This document shows, in pieces, positions 35,507-44,988 of a DNA stretch of 64,000 nt. The first letter of the stretch is position 1, and each line of letters starts with the position of its first letter. A model generated the notes under the pieces. That model was not told the DNA's origin. It worked only from the letters and a program-made list of their open reading frames with translations, and did no database searches. Position numbers and translations under genes: made by a program. Source of the stretch: Thalassotalea euphylliae (GTDB taxonomy: Bacteria; Pseudomonadota; Gammaproteobacteria; Enterobacterales; Alteromonadaceae); the NCBI RefSeq assembly GCF_003390395.1, contig NZ_QUOV01000001.1, positions 1,302,001-1,366,000 of the forward strand, given 5' to 3'.

Positions 35507-36475
35507 CTAGCTGACTTCTTCACCTGCGGCTTGCTTGTCAGCGTGGTAACTTGAACGTACTAGTGGCCCACAGGCGGCATGTTTAAAGCCCATTTTCATG
35601 GCTTCGTCGTGGAACATTTTAAATTCATCAGGGTGAACATAACGTTCCACAGGTAAGTGCTCTTTACTTGGTTGCAAGTATTGACCAATCGTTAGCATGG
35701 TCACGCCGTGAGCACGCAAGTCGCGCATAACCTCAAGGATTTCTTCGTTAGTTTCACCTAAGCCCACCATTAAGCCTGACTTAGTTGGTATATCGGGGTT
35801 AGCTTCACCGAATTTCTTTAGTAAGTCTAATGACCACTGGTAGTTCGCCCCGGGGCGCGCTTTAGTGTATAGTCGCGGCGCAGTTTCCATGTTGTGGTTA
35901 AACACATGTGGTGGATGCTGGTTTAAAATTTCCAGCGCTCGGTCCATACGGCCACGAAAATCAGGCACTAAGATTTCTACTTTTGTGTGTGGTGCAAGTT
36001 CGGCTATTTCTTTCACACATTCAGCAAATTGGCTCGCACCACCGTCACGCAGATCGTCGCGATCAACTGAAGTGATCACCACGTATTTTAGTGACATGTC
36101 TTTAAGCGTAAGTGCCAATTTTTTCGGCTCTTGGGCATCAGGTTTTAGCGGACGCCCATGAGCTACATCACAGAACGGACAGCGACGGGTACAAATGTCA
36201 CCCAAGATCATAAAGGTGGCGGTACCGTGATTGAAACATTCTGACAGGTTAGGGCATGAAGCTTCTTCACATACGGAGTGCAAACCGTGCTTGCGTAAGC
36301 CAGCTTTGACTTGATCGATTTTTTCAGTCGTACGCGGCAGTTTGATGCGCAACCACTCTGGTTTGCGCAGCATGGTTTCGCGTTCTGAAGGCACCACTTT
36401 AATTGGGATATGGGCCATTTTCTCAGCGTCACGTAACTTAACGCCGGGCTCCATACGTGAAGATTTAATTGTCAT
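35507..36475 (-). CDS. lipA: Lipoyl synthase (LipA)
   Basis: Radical-SAM enzyme inserting two sulfurs into octanoyl-protein to form lipoyl groups. The auxiliary cluster motif C-x4-C-x5-C is [12 protein letters not shown]; the radical SAM motif CxxxCxxC is CTRRCPFC; and the C-terminal RSSYHAD carries the conserved serine. I start at the ATG at 36475 (322 residues, the family length), with GGAACAACAAT before it; the open frame to 36520 would overlap lipB much more. The chosen start overlaps lipB by 11 bp, so the two are coupled. Confidence 0.96.
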   Translation of the reverse strand: MTIKSSRMEPGVKLRDAEKMAHIPIKVVPSERETMLRKPEWLRIKLPRTTEKIDQVKAGLRKHGLHSVCEEASCPNLSECFNHGTATFMILGDICTRRCPFCDVAHGRPLKPDAQEPKKLALTLKDMSLKYVVITSVDRDDLRDGGASQFAECVKEIAELAPHTKVEILVPDFRGRMDRALEILNQHPPHVFNHNMETAPRLYTKARPGANYQWSLDLLKKFGEANPDIPTKSGLMVGLGETNEEILEVMRDLRAHGVTMLTIGQYLQPSKEHLPVERYVHPDEFKMFHDEAMKMGFKHAACGPLVRSSYHADKQAAGEEVS

Positions 36476-37124
36476 ATTGTTGTTCCAAACCTGTTTGATA
36501 TTGAAGCTCGTCGGCTTCAAGTAGTGCGCTTAAATGTTTGACCAGCCCTTGACCTGCTTGCTCAACAGTTTTGGGGCCATTTAAATCAGCACTCTGTATA
36601 ATTTCTAAATCGTTATAACCGCAAGGATTGATGCGCAAAAATGGTGATAAATCCATATTAACATTGAGCGCTAACCCATGGAATGAACAGCCTTTGCGAA
36701 TCCGTAAGCCAAGCGAAGCGACTTTTTTGCCATCGACATAGACACCTGGGGCATCTGGCCTTGGGTAAGCGTCAATATCATATTCTGCAAGGGTATTAAC
36801 TATCGCATTTTCAATTAGGGTAACCAGTTCTCGAACACCCATTTTCCGGCGTCTAAGATCGATCATAACGTAGATAACTTGCTGGCCGGGACCGTGGTAA
36901 GTCACTTGTCCGCCACGGTCAACTTGTACAACTGGGATTTCCCCTGGCGCAAGTAAATGCTCTTCTTTACCGGCTTGCCCTTGAGTAAACACGGGCGGAT
37001 GCTCTACTAACCACAGTTCGTCTAAGCTTGACTTGTCACGCTCATCGGTGAACTTTTGCATGGCTTGCCATACTTGCGTGTACTCTGCTTGTGCTAACTG
37101 TCGAATAACTAGCGTATTAGTCAA
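36465..37124 (-). CDS. lipB: Octanoyltransferase (LipB)
   Basis: Transfers octanoate from acyl carrier protein to lipoyl domains, the step before LipA. Motifs are [14 protein letters not shown] with the active-site region, [17 protein letters not shown] with the catalytic lysine/cysteine pair, and [12 protein letters not shown]. The start is TTG at 37124: [15 protein letters not shown] aligns with the E. coli N terminus, no ATG is near, and AGG lies at a usable distance upstream. It comes after ybeD and overlaps lipA, the conserved ybeD-lipB-lipA order. Confidence 0.95.
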   Translation of the reverse strand: MTNTLVIRQLAQAEYTQVWQAMQKFTDERDKSSLDELWLVEHPPVFTQGQAGKEEHLLAPGEIPVVQVDRGGQVTYHGPGQQVIYVMIDLRRRKMGVRELVTLIENAIVNTLAEYDIDAYPRPDAPGVYVDGKKVASLGLRIRKGCSFHGLALNVNMDLSPFLRINPCGYNDLEIIQSADLNGPKTVEQAGQGLVKHLSALLEADELQYQTGLEQQYDN

Positions 37125-37192
37125 TTTACTGCCTACTTGATTTTACAATGTCGCGATAGAATGCTTGGCTATTTCTTTGGTGGCTTGGTTCG

Positions 37193-37456
37193 CTAGAGGA
37201 TGTAGCGAACTTGCTCAATTGTATTAAGTGATTGATATACTTGCTCAATATGCTCTTTGCTTGTCACGCGAACGGCAACAGACACAGACACATAATTACC
37301 TTTAGAGCTTGGCTTTAATTTCGGTGAATAATCGCCAGGCGTGTGCTTTTGTAACTCAGCAACAATCAAGTCAGGTAATTCGTCGCAAGCGACACCCATC
37401 ACTTTGAAGTTTAGTACGGTTGGAAATTCTAATAGTTCATCAAATTTAGTTTGCAT
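37193..37456 (-). CDS. ybeD: DUF493 family protein YbeD
   Basis: An 87-residue cytoplasmic protein of the YbeD/DUF493 family with an ACT-like fold. Landmarks are KFDELLEFPTVLNFKVMG and the C-terminal EQVYQSLNTIEQVRYIL. The ATG has AGAGAGC upstream. It is placed between dacA and lipB as in E. coli. A regulatory role in lipoate or amino-acid metabolism has been suggested from its position, but nothing in the sequence shows it. Confidence 0.92.
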   Translation of the reverse strand: MQTKFDELLEFPTVLNFKVMGVACDELPDLIVAELQKHTPGDYSPKLKPSSKGNYVSVSVAVRVTSKEHIEQVYQSLNTIEQVRYIL

Positions 37457-37662
37457 ATTTGCTCTCTATTGCTGCTTGCAGGGCGTTAATACGACGCTTT
37501 ACAACGCAGTCTGGTGCGAACGCTCACATAAATGCGGTCGCTTGGTACTCTTAGTTCATATTTTATCACTAATCTACAGGCAAGGGCTATGCTTGTGATT
37601 TGCTGGCTTGTTAATGGTGGCGAACAATCAAAATTCAAGCGTTAAATGTAACTTTATGAGAC

Positions 37663-37687
37663 AAAAAAACCCTAGCGTTTGCCAGGG
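37663..37687 (-). terminator. Intrinsic terminator of dacA
   Basis: On the minus strand CCCTGGC/GCTAGGG (7 bp, one G-T pair) with loop AAAC is followed by seven T, about 45 bp after the dacA stop. Confidence 0.85.
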
Positions 37688-37729
37688 CTTTTCAAGGGGG
37701 GATTTACGCTGTTACTTCACATTTAGTAA

Positions 37730-38926
37730 CTAGTTAACAAACTGTAGTTTTACATAGTCCACTAAACGACTGAACATGCTGCCTTCGTTCACTTCTTGTA
37801 AGGTAACCAGAGGGTATTCAGCGATATCTTCACCGTTAAGGGTTAAATAAAGTTTGCCCACTTGCTCACCTTTGGCTAATGGGGCAACAAGTTCTTTGGT
37901 AAGCTCAACGTTCGTTTCAATTTTCTTACGTTGCCCACGCGGAATAGTAATCGGCGTACTTTCTAAAATACCTAGGTTAACGTCTTTAATATCACCCATC
38001 CAAACACGGTTCGTGGCAAACGTTTCGCCAGCTTCATATGGCGTGATGGTTTCAAAGAAGCGGAAACCATAGTTAAGGAGTTTCTTGTTTTCAATTTTAC
38101 GAGCGCGTTGGCTTTCGGTCCCCATCACCACAGAAACTAAACGCATTCCGTCTTTCACCGCCGAAGTCACTAAGCTGTAGCCAGCTTTTGAATGGTAACC
38201 CGTTTTAATTCCGTCAACGTCTAAACTCTTGTCCCATAATAGACTGTTACGGTTGTACTGTTTGATGTCGTTGTAAGTGTACGAGCGTTGCTTGTACATC
38301 TCATATTCATTTGGTGTATCGCGAATTAATGCAATTGCGAGGGTTGCCATATCTCGTGGTGTAGTGAAGTGCTCTTCACTATGCAGACCATGGCTGTTTT
38401 CAAAGTAACTGCTCGACATGCCTAATTGCTGTGCGTGGGCATTCATCAGATCGGCGAAGGCATCTTCCGACCCTGCAATATGCTCAGCCATTGCAACACA
38501 GGCATCGTTACCTGAAGCGACAATAATTCCTTGGTTAAGCTCGGCAACACTCACCTCAGTACCGACTTCAATAAACATTTTTGAAGAATCTGGGAAGTTT
38601 TTTGCCCATGCATTTTCACTGATAGTTACCATATCAGTGCTTGCAATGTTACCTGCTTGAAGTTCGCGACCGATAATATAGCTGGTCATCATTTTAGTTA
38701 AACTAGCCGGTTCTAATTGCGTGTCGGCATTGCCTTCTGCGATCACTTTACCTGTGGTGTAATCAATTAAGATGAAGCCTTTGGCATTAATTTCTGGGGC
38801 ATCCGGTGTGATGCGAATCGATTGTGCCGAAGCAGAAAATATAGATGAGGAAAGTGTAATGGCGCTTAGCAAAACTAAGCATCGCTTAGTGGATTTAGCT
38901 ACGCGCTGAGCGAATGGGCGTGACAT
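37730..38926 (-). CDS. dacA: D-alanyl-D-alanine carboxypeptidase (PBP5/6 type, DacA)
   Basis: Low-molecular-mass penicillin-binding protein trimming the terminal D-Ala of peptidoglycan peptides in the periplasm. A signal peptide (CLVLLSAITLSSSIFSASA) comes first. The catalytic SxxK is SLTK in LEPASLTKMM, SxN is SGND and KTG is KTGYHSKAGYS. The C-terminal domain 2 and an amphipathic membrane anchor (FSRLVDYVKLQFVN) end it. The ATG at 38926 has the excellent Shine-Dalgarno AAGGAG; a frame opening at 38965 lacks one. It is followed by its own terminator. Confidence 0.95.
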   Translation of the reverse strand: MSRPFAQRVAKSTKRCLVLLSAITLSSSIFSASAQSIRITPDAPEINAKGFILIDYTTGKVIAEGNADTQLEPASLTKMMTSYIIGRELQAGNIASTDMVTISENAWAKNFPDSSKMFIEVGTEVSVAELNQGIIVASGNDACVAMAEHIAGSEDAFADLMNAHAQQLGMSSSYFENSHGLHSEEHFTTPRDMATLAIALIRDTPNEYEMYKQRSYTYNDIKQYNRNSLLWDKSLDVDGIKTGYHSKAGYSLVTSAVKDGMRLVSVVMGTESQRARKIENKKLLNYGFRFFETITPYEAGETFATNRVWMGDIKDVNLGILESTPITIPRGQRKKIETNVELTKELVAPLAKGEQVGKLYLTLNGEDIAEYPLVTLQEVNEGSMFSRLVDYVKLQFVN

Positions 38927-39118
38927 AATGCTCCTTGAAAATTGTATTTTTAACCAGCTGCACAACTGATCATTGCTTTAGCGAGTCATTTACTTTGCCA
39001 CTCGCTTTATTGGGGAGGGCAGTGCTAAAGGTTGATGTGATAAGTTGTGTCAAAAAATTGCCAACAGTATATCACTACTATTAGGATTTGCTACGCGCAA
39101 ACCCAATGGATAACAGGC

Positions 39119-40027
39119 TTAATGTAAGATTTTGCGACGGTAGGCGCTTTCGTAACCGGCTTGTCGCAAACTGGTGACTAATTCATCAGTATTTTCGTGC
39201 TCAGCAAATGGACCTAGCTTAACTCGGTATATACCATTTTGCTGTGAATAAACGGCGTTGTGTTGATATAAGCTGGTCAGTGCTAAAACTGTACGCTTAG
39301 CCACGTCTTCACTGCGTGTTGCGAATACTTGAACATAATCACCTTCTGGTACCGCCGAGTCATCGTTGGTCGTTGTTAACAATTCTTGCTTGGCTTTCTG
39401 CTTAACTTCTTGCTCAGCGTCAGTGGCTGCTAACTGACTTGTACCATCAGGTGAAGTTTTTGCACTGGCAACCGAACTTGGTTTTGCTATCGGCGCATTA
39501 TCGTCAGTAATCGCTTCAATTGTAACGTTTGCAGTGCCAGTAGACAGCATGCCTAACTTGTATGCCGCGCTGTAGGACAAGTCGATAATACGATCTTGAT
39601 GGAACGGACCGCGATCATTAACGCGGACTATGACTGATTTTTGGTTTGCTTGGTTGGTGACTTTTACATAGGTTGGCAATGGTAAGTTTTTATGCGCGGC
39701 GCTCATGGCATACATGTCATAAATCTCACCATTAGATGTTAGATGACCGTGAAATTTTTTACCATACCAAGAAGCTATACCTGACTGGCTAAACCCTTCT
39801 GCGCTATCGAGTACTTGATAGTGCTTACCGCGCACTTGATAGTTTCGATTACCACCTCGGCTTTTCGGCTCAACACGCGGAATGGGATCTTTAAGCTCCG
39901 CAGCGGTTGGTAAACGGGTTGGAATGCTGTCATGTGCTTGTTGGTAGCGGCCCTTACTGGTACTGCAACCAGCCATGATGGCAATAGCAGTGATAAGCAA
40001 GCTGGCTAGGCATAATTTTTTAGTCAT
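39119..40027 (-). CDS. rlpA: Septal ring lytic transglycosylase RlpA
   Basis: Outer-membrane lipoprotein, 302 residues. The lipobox is IMAGC after a short signal sequence. The double-psi beta-barrel domain (about 75-170) begins SGIASWYGKKFHGHLTSNGE and contains NDRGPF. The C-terminal SPOR domain (about 225-300) includes DYVQVFATRSE. In Pseudomonas, RlpA cleaves denuded septal glycan during daughter-cell separation. The gene lies between dacA and mrdB in the conserved elongation cluster. Confidence 0.94.
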   Translation of the reverse strand: MTKKLCLASLLITAIAIMAGCSTSKGRYQQAHDSIPTRLPTAAELKDPIPRVEPKSRGGNRNYQVRGKHYQVLDSAEGFSQSGIASWYGKKFHGHLTSNGEIYDMYAMSAAHKNLPLPTYVKVTNQANQKSVIVRVNDRGPFHQDRIIDLSYSAAYKLGMLSTGTANVTIEAITDDNAPIAKPSSVASAKTSPDGTSQLAATDAEQEVKQKAKQELLTTTNDDSAVPEGDYVQVFATRSEDVAKRTVLALTSLYQHNAVYSQQNGIYRVKLGPFAEHENTDELVTSLRQAGYESAYRRKILH

Positions 40028-40100
40028 TGTTATTTATGTATAGCTTTTATGTTTAGTTTTTAAGCGTTACGTAAAATTGAGATTTAAAGCTTATTGGCAA

Positions 40101-41219
40101 TCACTGTGCATTAAACCGACGGTGTGTTCCTATTGCCATTAGAATGCCAAAGCCGGCCATTAATGTCACCATTGACGTACCACCATAGCTAACGAGCGGC
40201 AGCGGTACGCCAACCACTGGTAGCAAACCCGAGACCATACCAATATTGACAAATACGTATACGAAAAAGGTCAACGTAATACTGCCTGCAAGCAGCTTGG
40301 TAAAGGCTTCTTGAGCATTTACTGCGATCCAAAGACCGCGCATCACGATAGCTAAATAAACCAGTAGCAGCGCTGTTACGCCAACTAGTCCAAACTCCTC
40401 ACTAAATACTGAGAAGATAAAGTCGGTATGGCGCTCAGGTAAAAACTCTAATTGTGATTGCGTGCCTTGTAGCCAGCCTTTGCCGTATAGCCCGCCTGAA
40501 CCAATGGCAATTTTCGATTGAATAATGTGGTAGCCGCTACCCAGTGGATCTTTCTCTGGATCGAGAAAAGTTAATACCCGCTGCTTTTGGTAGTCTTTCA
40601 TCAAAAACATCCAAAGGATTGGCGTAAATGCTGAGGCAAGGCCAACGCAGGTGCCAATTAACTTCCAACTGGCGCCCGCAAGAAAAATCACGAAAATGCC
40701 TGAGCTAGCAATTAATAATGAGGTACCTAAATCGGGTTGCTTAGCAATTAGTAATGTTGGGATCAGCACAAGAATAAAGGCAATCACGATATTACCTAGC
40801 TTGGCTGGCAGATCGTGCTGGCTGATAAACCAAGCGATGGTGATCGGCACAATAAGTTTCATCACTTCTGAAGGTTGAAACTGCATAAAGCCGAGATTTA
40901 ACCAGCGTTGAGCGCCTTTACCTACCGTACCAACTAGCAGTACCGCAACCAGTAAACCTAAACCAATAACAAAAGTGGGAACGGCCCATTTAAAATAAAC
41001 CTGCGGTGGAATCTGCGCGACGATAAACATCACGAGCAGGGCAACGCCAAGGCGAACACCTTGTCGAACAACTAAATCAAAGTCTTGCCCACCTGCGCTA
41101 TAGACCACAAAAAGTCCCAAGGTCATCAAGCTAAGTAAGCCAAGCAACAAGGGTAAATCTAAATGAAGTTTCTGCCAAATATCGAGTTTTTTGGCTTGAT
41201 CTTGCCCCGTTGATCGCAT
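40101..41219 (-). CDS. mrdB: Peptidoglycan glycosyltransferase RodA (MrdB)
   Basis: SEDS-family polymerase of the rod complex, 372 residues with about 10 transmembrane helices. Signatures include QFQPSEVMKL, the GSGGLYGKGWLQGTQSQLEFLPERHTDFIFSV loop with the catalytic acidic region, and SYGGTSMV near the C terminus. It works with PBP2, whose stop overlaps its start by one base (TAATG), so the pair is co-translated in near-equal amounts. Confidence 0.96.
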   Translation of the reverse strand: MRSTGQDQAKKLDIWQKLHLDLPLLLGLLSLMTLGLFVVYSAGGQDFDLVVRQGVRLGVALLVMFIVAQIPPQVYFKWAVPTFVIGLGLLVAVLLVGTVGKGAQRWLNLGFMQFQPSEVMKLIVPITIAWFISQHDLPAKLGNIVIAFILVLIPTLLIAKQPDLGTSLLIASSGIFVIFLAGASWKLIGTCVGLASAFTPILWMFLMKDYQKQRVLTFLDPEKDPLGSGYHIIQSKIAIGSGGLYGKGWLQGTQSQLEFLPERHTDFIFSVFSEEFGLVGVTALLLVYLAIVMRGLWIAVNAQEAFTKLLAGSITLTFFVYVFVNIGMVSGLLPVVGVPLPLVSYGGTSMVTLMAGFGILMAIGTHRRFNAQ

Positions 41220-43192
41220 TAATCGGCCTCGTCAGTGGAAACGGTAAAGTGCTCGTCGTGAAGTGGATGTTCCTCACTGGTGTATTCGCTAGTGATCACG
41301 CGATTACCAAAATATTGATCCATTATTTGCCTTGCCACCGGCGCGGCATTGGTTGCACCACCGCCTTTGGCAACATTTTCGATAGCAACAGAGACCACAA
41401 TCTCGGGCTTATCAAATGGGGCAAAGGCGATAAACATGGCATTATCACGCTTGTTCTCTTGAGTTTTTTCGGCGTCATATTTTGCATCTTGCGCAATGCG
41501 CGCAACTTGTGCGGAGCCTGTTTTACCGGCGGCGTCGTATTGGTGGTCTTTAAACGCGGTATGGCCAGTTGCCCCTTTTTTCTGCACGGTTGAATGCATC
41601 GCATCCAATACAAGTTGCCAATTGTCTTTGTTATTTAAGGCAATTGGTGGATACTCCTCAAGCTCATATGGCTGAGCACTGATGGTGACAACATTCTTGC
41701 CTTCACCTTGTGTGTATGTAGTTTGCGAACTGGCTTTTAATAAATGCGGCTTTTTGATTTCACCTTTGTTGACCAACACTGAGGTCGCCTGCGCCAGTTG
41801 CAGTGGCGTTACTGTCCAATAACTTTGTCCGATACCGACTGATAAAGTTTCGCCTGTATACCAGTTTTGATTGTAGCGAGCGCGCTTCCAGCCAACACTG
41901 GGCAAAATACCGCTGCTCTCTTCATGAATATCAATGCCGGTGCGTTCACCAAAGCCAAACTTGTCCATCATCTCGCTGATTTTGGTGATACCAAGCTTGT
42001 AGGCTAAATCATAAAAGTAAACGTTACACGATTGTTCAATCGCTTTAGTTAAATCAACCCAGCCATGCCCCCATTTTTTCCAGTCACGGTATTTGTGATC
42101 AACACCTTTTAGCTGATACCAACCAGGGTCCCAAATTCGAGTTTCAGGTGTTATCACTCCTTGCTCTAGGCCAAGTAAGGCTAAGAAGGGTTTTACGGTA
42201 GAAGCGGGCGGGTAACCTTGGACACTGCGATTGATCAGTGGCAAGTCTTTCGAGTCCAATAATTTGCGATAATTCTTCGAACTAATGCCGTGCACGAATA
42301 AGTTACCGTCGTAACTTGGGTTCGAATACATCGCCAACACTCCGCCATCACGGGGGTCAATCGCGACTACTGAGCCACGTTTGCCAGCGAGTGCCCGCTT
42401 GGCGATCATTTGTAGCTCAATATCTAGGGTAAGGGTAAGGTCTTTGCCGGGAGTAGGAGGCGTGAAATCAAGCGTGCGTATCACGCGTCCTTGGTTATTC
42501 ACTTCAACTTCTTGGTGACCAATACGACCGTGTAGAATCTCTTCGTAATACTTTTCTAAACCTAGTTTACCTATCTCACGCGTTGCTGCGTAATTCTCTG
42601 ATTTCCCCTCTGCTTCTAGGCGCTGCGCGTCTTTGCGGTTAATTTTGGCAACATAACCTAAGTTATGGGTGGTTAAATCGCCAAATGGATAATAACGCTT
42701 AAGTCGGGCATCAATAAATGCGCCTGGGTATTTATGCTGATTAACGGAAAAGCGCGCTACTTGCTGATCGCTCAAACGCGACTGCAATTCAATCGGTTTA
42801 AAACGACGTTTACCTCGCAGTGCTTTGAAGAACTTTTGTTGCTTTTCTTCGCTGATATCGAGTAATTCACTAATATCGGCAATCGTACCTTCGAGGTCTT
42901 CAACCTGCTCAGGAATAATTTCTAAGCTGTAAACGGGCTTATTTTCAGCCAGCAGTACGCCATTGCGATCATAGATTTGCCCGCGATTAGGGGCAACAGG
43001 TAAAAGCTTAATGCGGTTGCTGTTTGATCGTGTTTGATACTTTTCGAACGAATTAACTTGCGAGTTATAAACGTTGGTAAACAGAACAATCAACATCGCG
43101 ACCACACCAATGAGTGCAATAAAAGCACGGCGGGCAAATAAGTTTGCCTCGGCGCTGTGGTTACGTATGGATACGCGTTTACGTCTTACCAT
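41219..43192 (-). CDS. mrdA: Penicillin-binding protein 2 (MrdA)
   Basis: Class B transpeptidase of the elongasome, 657 residues. There is one N-terminal transmembrane helix (FIALIGVVAMLIVLFTNVY, about 30-48), then a pedestal dimerisation domain and a transpeptidase domain. The catalytic SxxK is STVK in YPPASTVKPF, SxN is SCN and KTG is KTGSAQVAR. It cross-links side-wall peptidoglycan with RodA. It is upstream of mrdB with a one-base overlap and downstream of rlmH by 48 bp. Confidence 0.97.
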   Translation of the reverse strand: MVRRKRVSIRNHSAEANLFARRAFIALIGVVAMLIVLFTNVYNSQVNSFEKYQTRSNSNRIKLLPVAPNRGQIYDRNGVLLAENKPVYSLEIIPEQVEDLEGTIADISELLDISEEKQQKFFKALRGKRRFKPIELQSRLSDQQVARFSVNQHKYPGAFIDARLKRYYPFGDLTTHNLGYVAKINRKDAQRLEAEGKSENYAATREIGKLGLEKYYEEILHGRIGHQEVEVNNQGRVIRTLDFTPPTPGKDLTLTLDIELQMIAKRALAGKRGSVVAIDPRDGGVLAMYSNPSYDGNLFVHGISSKNYRKLLDSKDLPLINRSVQGYPPASTVKPFLALLGLEQGVITPETRIWDPGWYQLKGVDHKYRDWKKWGHGWVDLTKAIEQSCNVYFYDLAYKLGITKISEMMDKFGFGERTGIDIHEESSGILPSVGWKRARYNQNWYTGETLSVGIGQSYWTVTPLQLAQATSVLVNKGEIKKPHLLKASSQTTYTQGEGKNVVTISAQPYELEEYPPIALNNKDNWQLVLDAMHSTVQKKGATGHTAFKDHQYDAAGKTGSAQVARIAQDAKYDAEKTQENKRDNAMFIAFAPFDKPEIVVSVAIENVAKGGGATNAAPVARQIMDQYFGNRVITSEYTSEEHPLHDEHFTVSTDEAD

Positions 43193-43240
43193 GATAGCTG
43201 CTTAGTTTTGATGGCTATTACCTGCGCTTATTCTCTGTGC

Positions 43241-43711
43241 TTATTCTCGATGATAAGGGTGGTTAGTGTTAACACTCCAAGCGCGATACAAACTTTCGGC
43301 AATAATAATGCGCACCATAGGGTGTGGCAATGTCAAAGGCGAAAGCGACCACTTTTGCTCTGAAGCTTTAATACATGCGGGTGCTAGCCCCTCAGGCCCA
43401 CCAACCAGTAATGCAACGTCACGACCATCGTGCTGCCAACGTTCTAGCTGGGTAGCGAGCATCGGGGTGTCCCAAGGTTTACCTGTGACTTCCAGGGTAA
43501 CAATGCGATTGCCTTTTGGAATAGCCGCTAACATTTGCTCGCCTTCTTTGTCTAGAATACGGGCAATATCAGCATTTTTAGTACGTTTACCAGGAGGGAT
43601 TTCAACCAGGTGAAAGCTTAAATCACGTGGGAAACGGCGGGCATATTCTTCAAAGCCTTGAGTCACCCAAGCAGGCATTTTATTGCCAACGGCATATAAA
43701 GTTAAACGCAT
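43241..43711 (-). CDS. rlmH: 23S rRNA pseudouridine-1915 N3-methyltransferase (RlmH)
   Basis: SPOUT-class methyltransferase acting on helix 69 of the large subunit. Its 156 residues match the family. The knot region contains [14 protein letters not shown] and [25 protein letters not shown], followed by the C-terminal HPYHRE. It follows rsfS by 23 bp in the usual rsfS-rlmH-mrdA order. Confidence 0.97.
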   Translation of the reverse strand: MRLTLYAVGNKMPAWVTQGFEEYARRFPRDLSFHLVEIPPGKRTKNADIARILDKEGEQMLAAIPKGNRIVTLEVTGKPWDTPMLATQLERWQHDGRDVALLVGGPEGLAPACIKASEQKWSLSPLTLPHPMVRIIIAESLYRAWSVNTNHPYHRE

Positions 43712-43734
43712 TGAACGGATCGCCTAAATTGCTG

Positions 43735-44055
43735 TTAGTCTTGCCAAAGCTTTTCAATTTGGTATTTGTCACGTTGCTCGTCAGTCATGACATGAACGAC
43801 CACTGAACCTAAGTCAACTAACGACCATTCACCAATATCGTTACCTTCGATACCGAGCGGTTCGATACCTTCAGCACGGCATTCCATGGCAACATTTTGC
43901 GCAATAGATTTAACGTGGCGATTAGAGTTACCTGAAGCGACTACCATGTAATCAGCAAAACTGGCCTTATCTTGAATATTTAGGGTGATAATGTCGCGGC
44001 CTTTTAGATCGTCGATTTTTTCATAAACGAAAGCGGAAAGAGCTTCACTTTGCAA
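43735..44055 (-). CDS. rsfS: Ribosomal silencing factor RsfS
   Basis: Binds ribosomal protein L14 and blocks subunit joining when nutrients are scarce. I start at TTG 44055, giving 106 residues: it follows AAGGAAAAAACA, an excellent Shine-Dalgarno, and aligns with the E. coli start (MQ..AL..FV..KIDDLKG). A longer ATG-less frame back to 44121 lacks this. Typical motifs are KIDDLKGRDI, FADYMVVASGNSNRHV and WSLVDLGSVVVHVM. The cobC phosphatase gene that E. coli has between rsfS and nadD is absent; a 210-bp gap is there instead. Confidence 0.93.
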   Translation of the reverse strand: MQSEALSAFVYEKIDDLKGRDIITLNIQDKASFADYMVVASGNSNRHVKSIAQNVAMECRAEGIEPLGIEGNDIGEWSLVDLGSVVVHVMTDEQRDKYQIEKLWQD

Positions 44056-44265
44056 TGTTTTTTCCTTGATTGAAATTGAATTTAAACAATATTCGAAATT
44101 AGTAACCGCTAATAATATCACTATTTATCAGGAGCGTTAACTGCTCAAAGGTAACAGGCAGTAAATTATTAGGCTACGAAGTACTTATTCGTGAAGTATT
44201 CACAAAAACGCGTTGATGTTTAGGTTAGTGCGGATAGTGAGTTATCTGTATATTCAGGCAAATTA

Positions 44266-44988
44266 TTAGCAATAAAGCTGACGCTGCTTGATGTACTCTG
44301 CGATTACCTTGGGGAGCTGGTTAAATGCTTGGCTAGGCACTTGGGAAGAAGTGGTGACCGATGATGAATCGTACGTGTTTACTTGACTAAGCTGATAGCG
44401 AATATCGGTTGAGGACAAGTCTACATTAGCTGACGGTGCTAAATAAATTTGTCCAACATCAGCTAAGTTTAATGAAGCCTTATCGGTCAGGCGTTTTTGT
44501 AGCTCTGTGTGCAATTGCTTTATGTCAAGCGTGTAATTGGGGCGTGTACAGACAATAAGATTAACTCGCGCGATTATTTCCTGCCATTGGTGCCACTGCG
44601 TAAAGCTCAGTAAAGAGTCCATACCAATAAGTAAACTTAAAGAAAGCGCAGGGGTTTCAAGCTTAATCTCTTTTAATGTGTCGACTGTATAACTTGGCTT
44701 GTCGCGATTGAGCTCTCGACCATCAACACGAAAAAGCGGTTCTTGCTGGGCGAGTGCTTGTAACATTGCCAATCTGTGTTGACTGCTTACCTTGGCTGCG
44801 GCTTTGTGCGGCGGAATATTCGCAGGCAATAGTGTGATTGTATTAACGTCTAAATCGCCAGCAACATGTTTACATAGGTTTAAGTGGCCCAAGTGAAAAG
44901 GGTCAAAGGTGCCGCCAAAAATTAGTTGGCTTTCGGTGTTTTTGGGCCGTTTGCTTTTAACACGCTCGTTTTCAGCAACGTTAGTCAT
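44266..44988 (-). CDS. nadD: Nicotinate-nucleotide adenylyltransferase (NadD)
   Basis: Adenylates nicotinic acid mononucleotide in NAD synthesis. The nucleotidyltransferase motif is FGGTFDPFHLGHLNL (residues about 24-38) with the HxGH, and STDIRYQL (ISSTxxR motif) lies near the C terminus. At 240 residues it is slightly longer than E. coli NadD, with extra N-terminal residues and a Ser/Thr-rich insertion before the C-terminal helix. It overlaps the end of holA by 8 bp. Confidence 0.95.
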   Translation of the reverse strand: MTNVAENERVKSKRPKNTESQLIFGGTFDPFHLGHLNLCKHVAGDLDVNTITLLPANIPPHKAAAKVSSQHRLAMLQALAQQEPLFRVDGRELNRDKPSYTVDTLKEIKLETPALSLSLLIGMDSLLSFTQWHQWQEIIARVNLIVCTRPNYTLDIKQLHTELQKRLTDKASLNLADVGQIYLAPSANVDLSSTDIRYQLSQVNTYDSSSVTTSSQVPSQAFNQLPKVIAEYIKQRQLYC

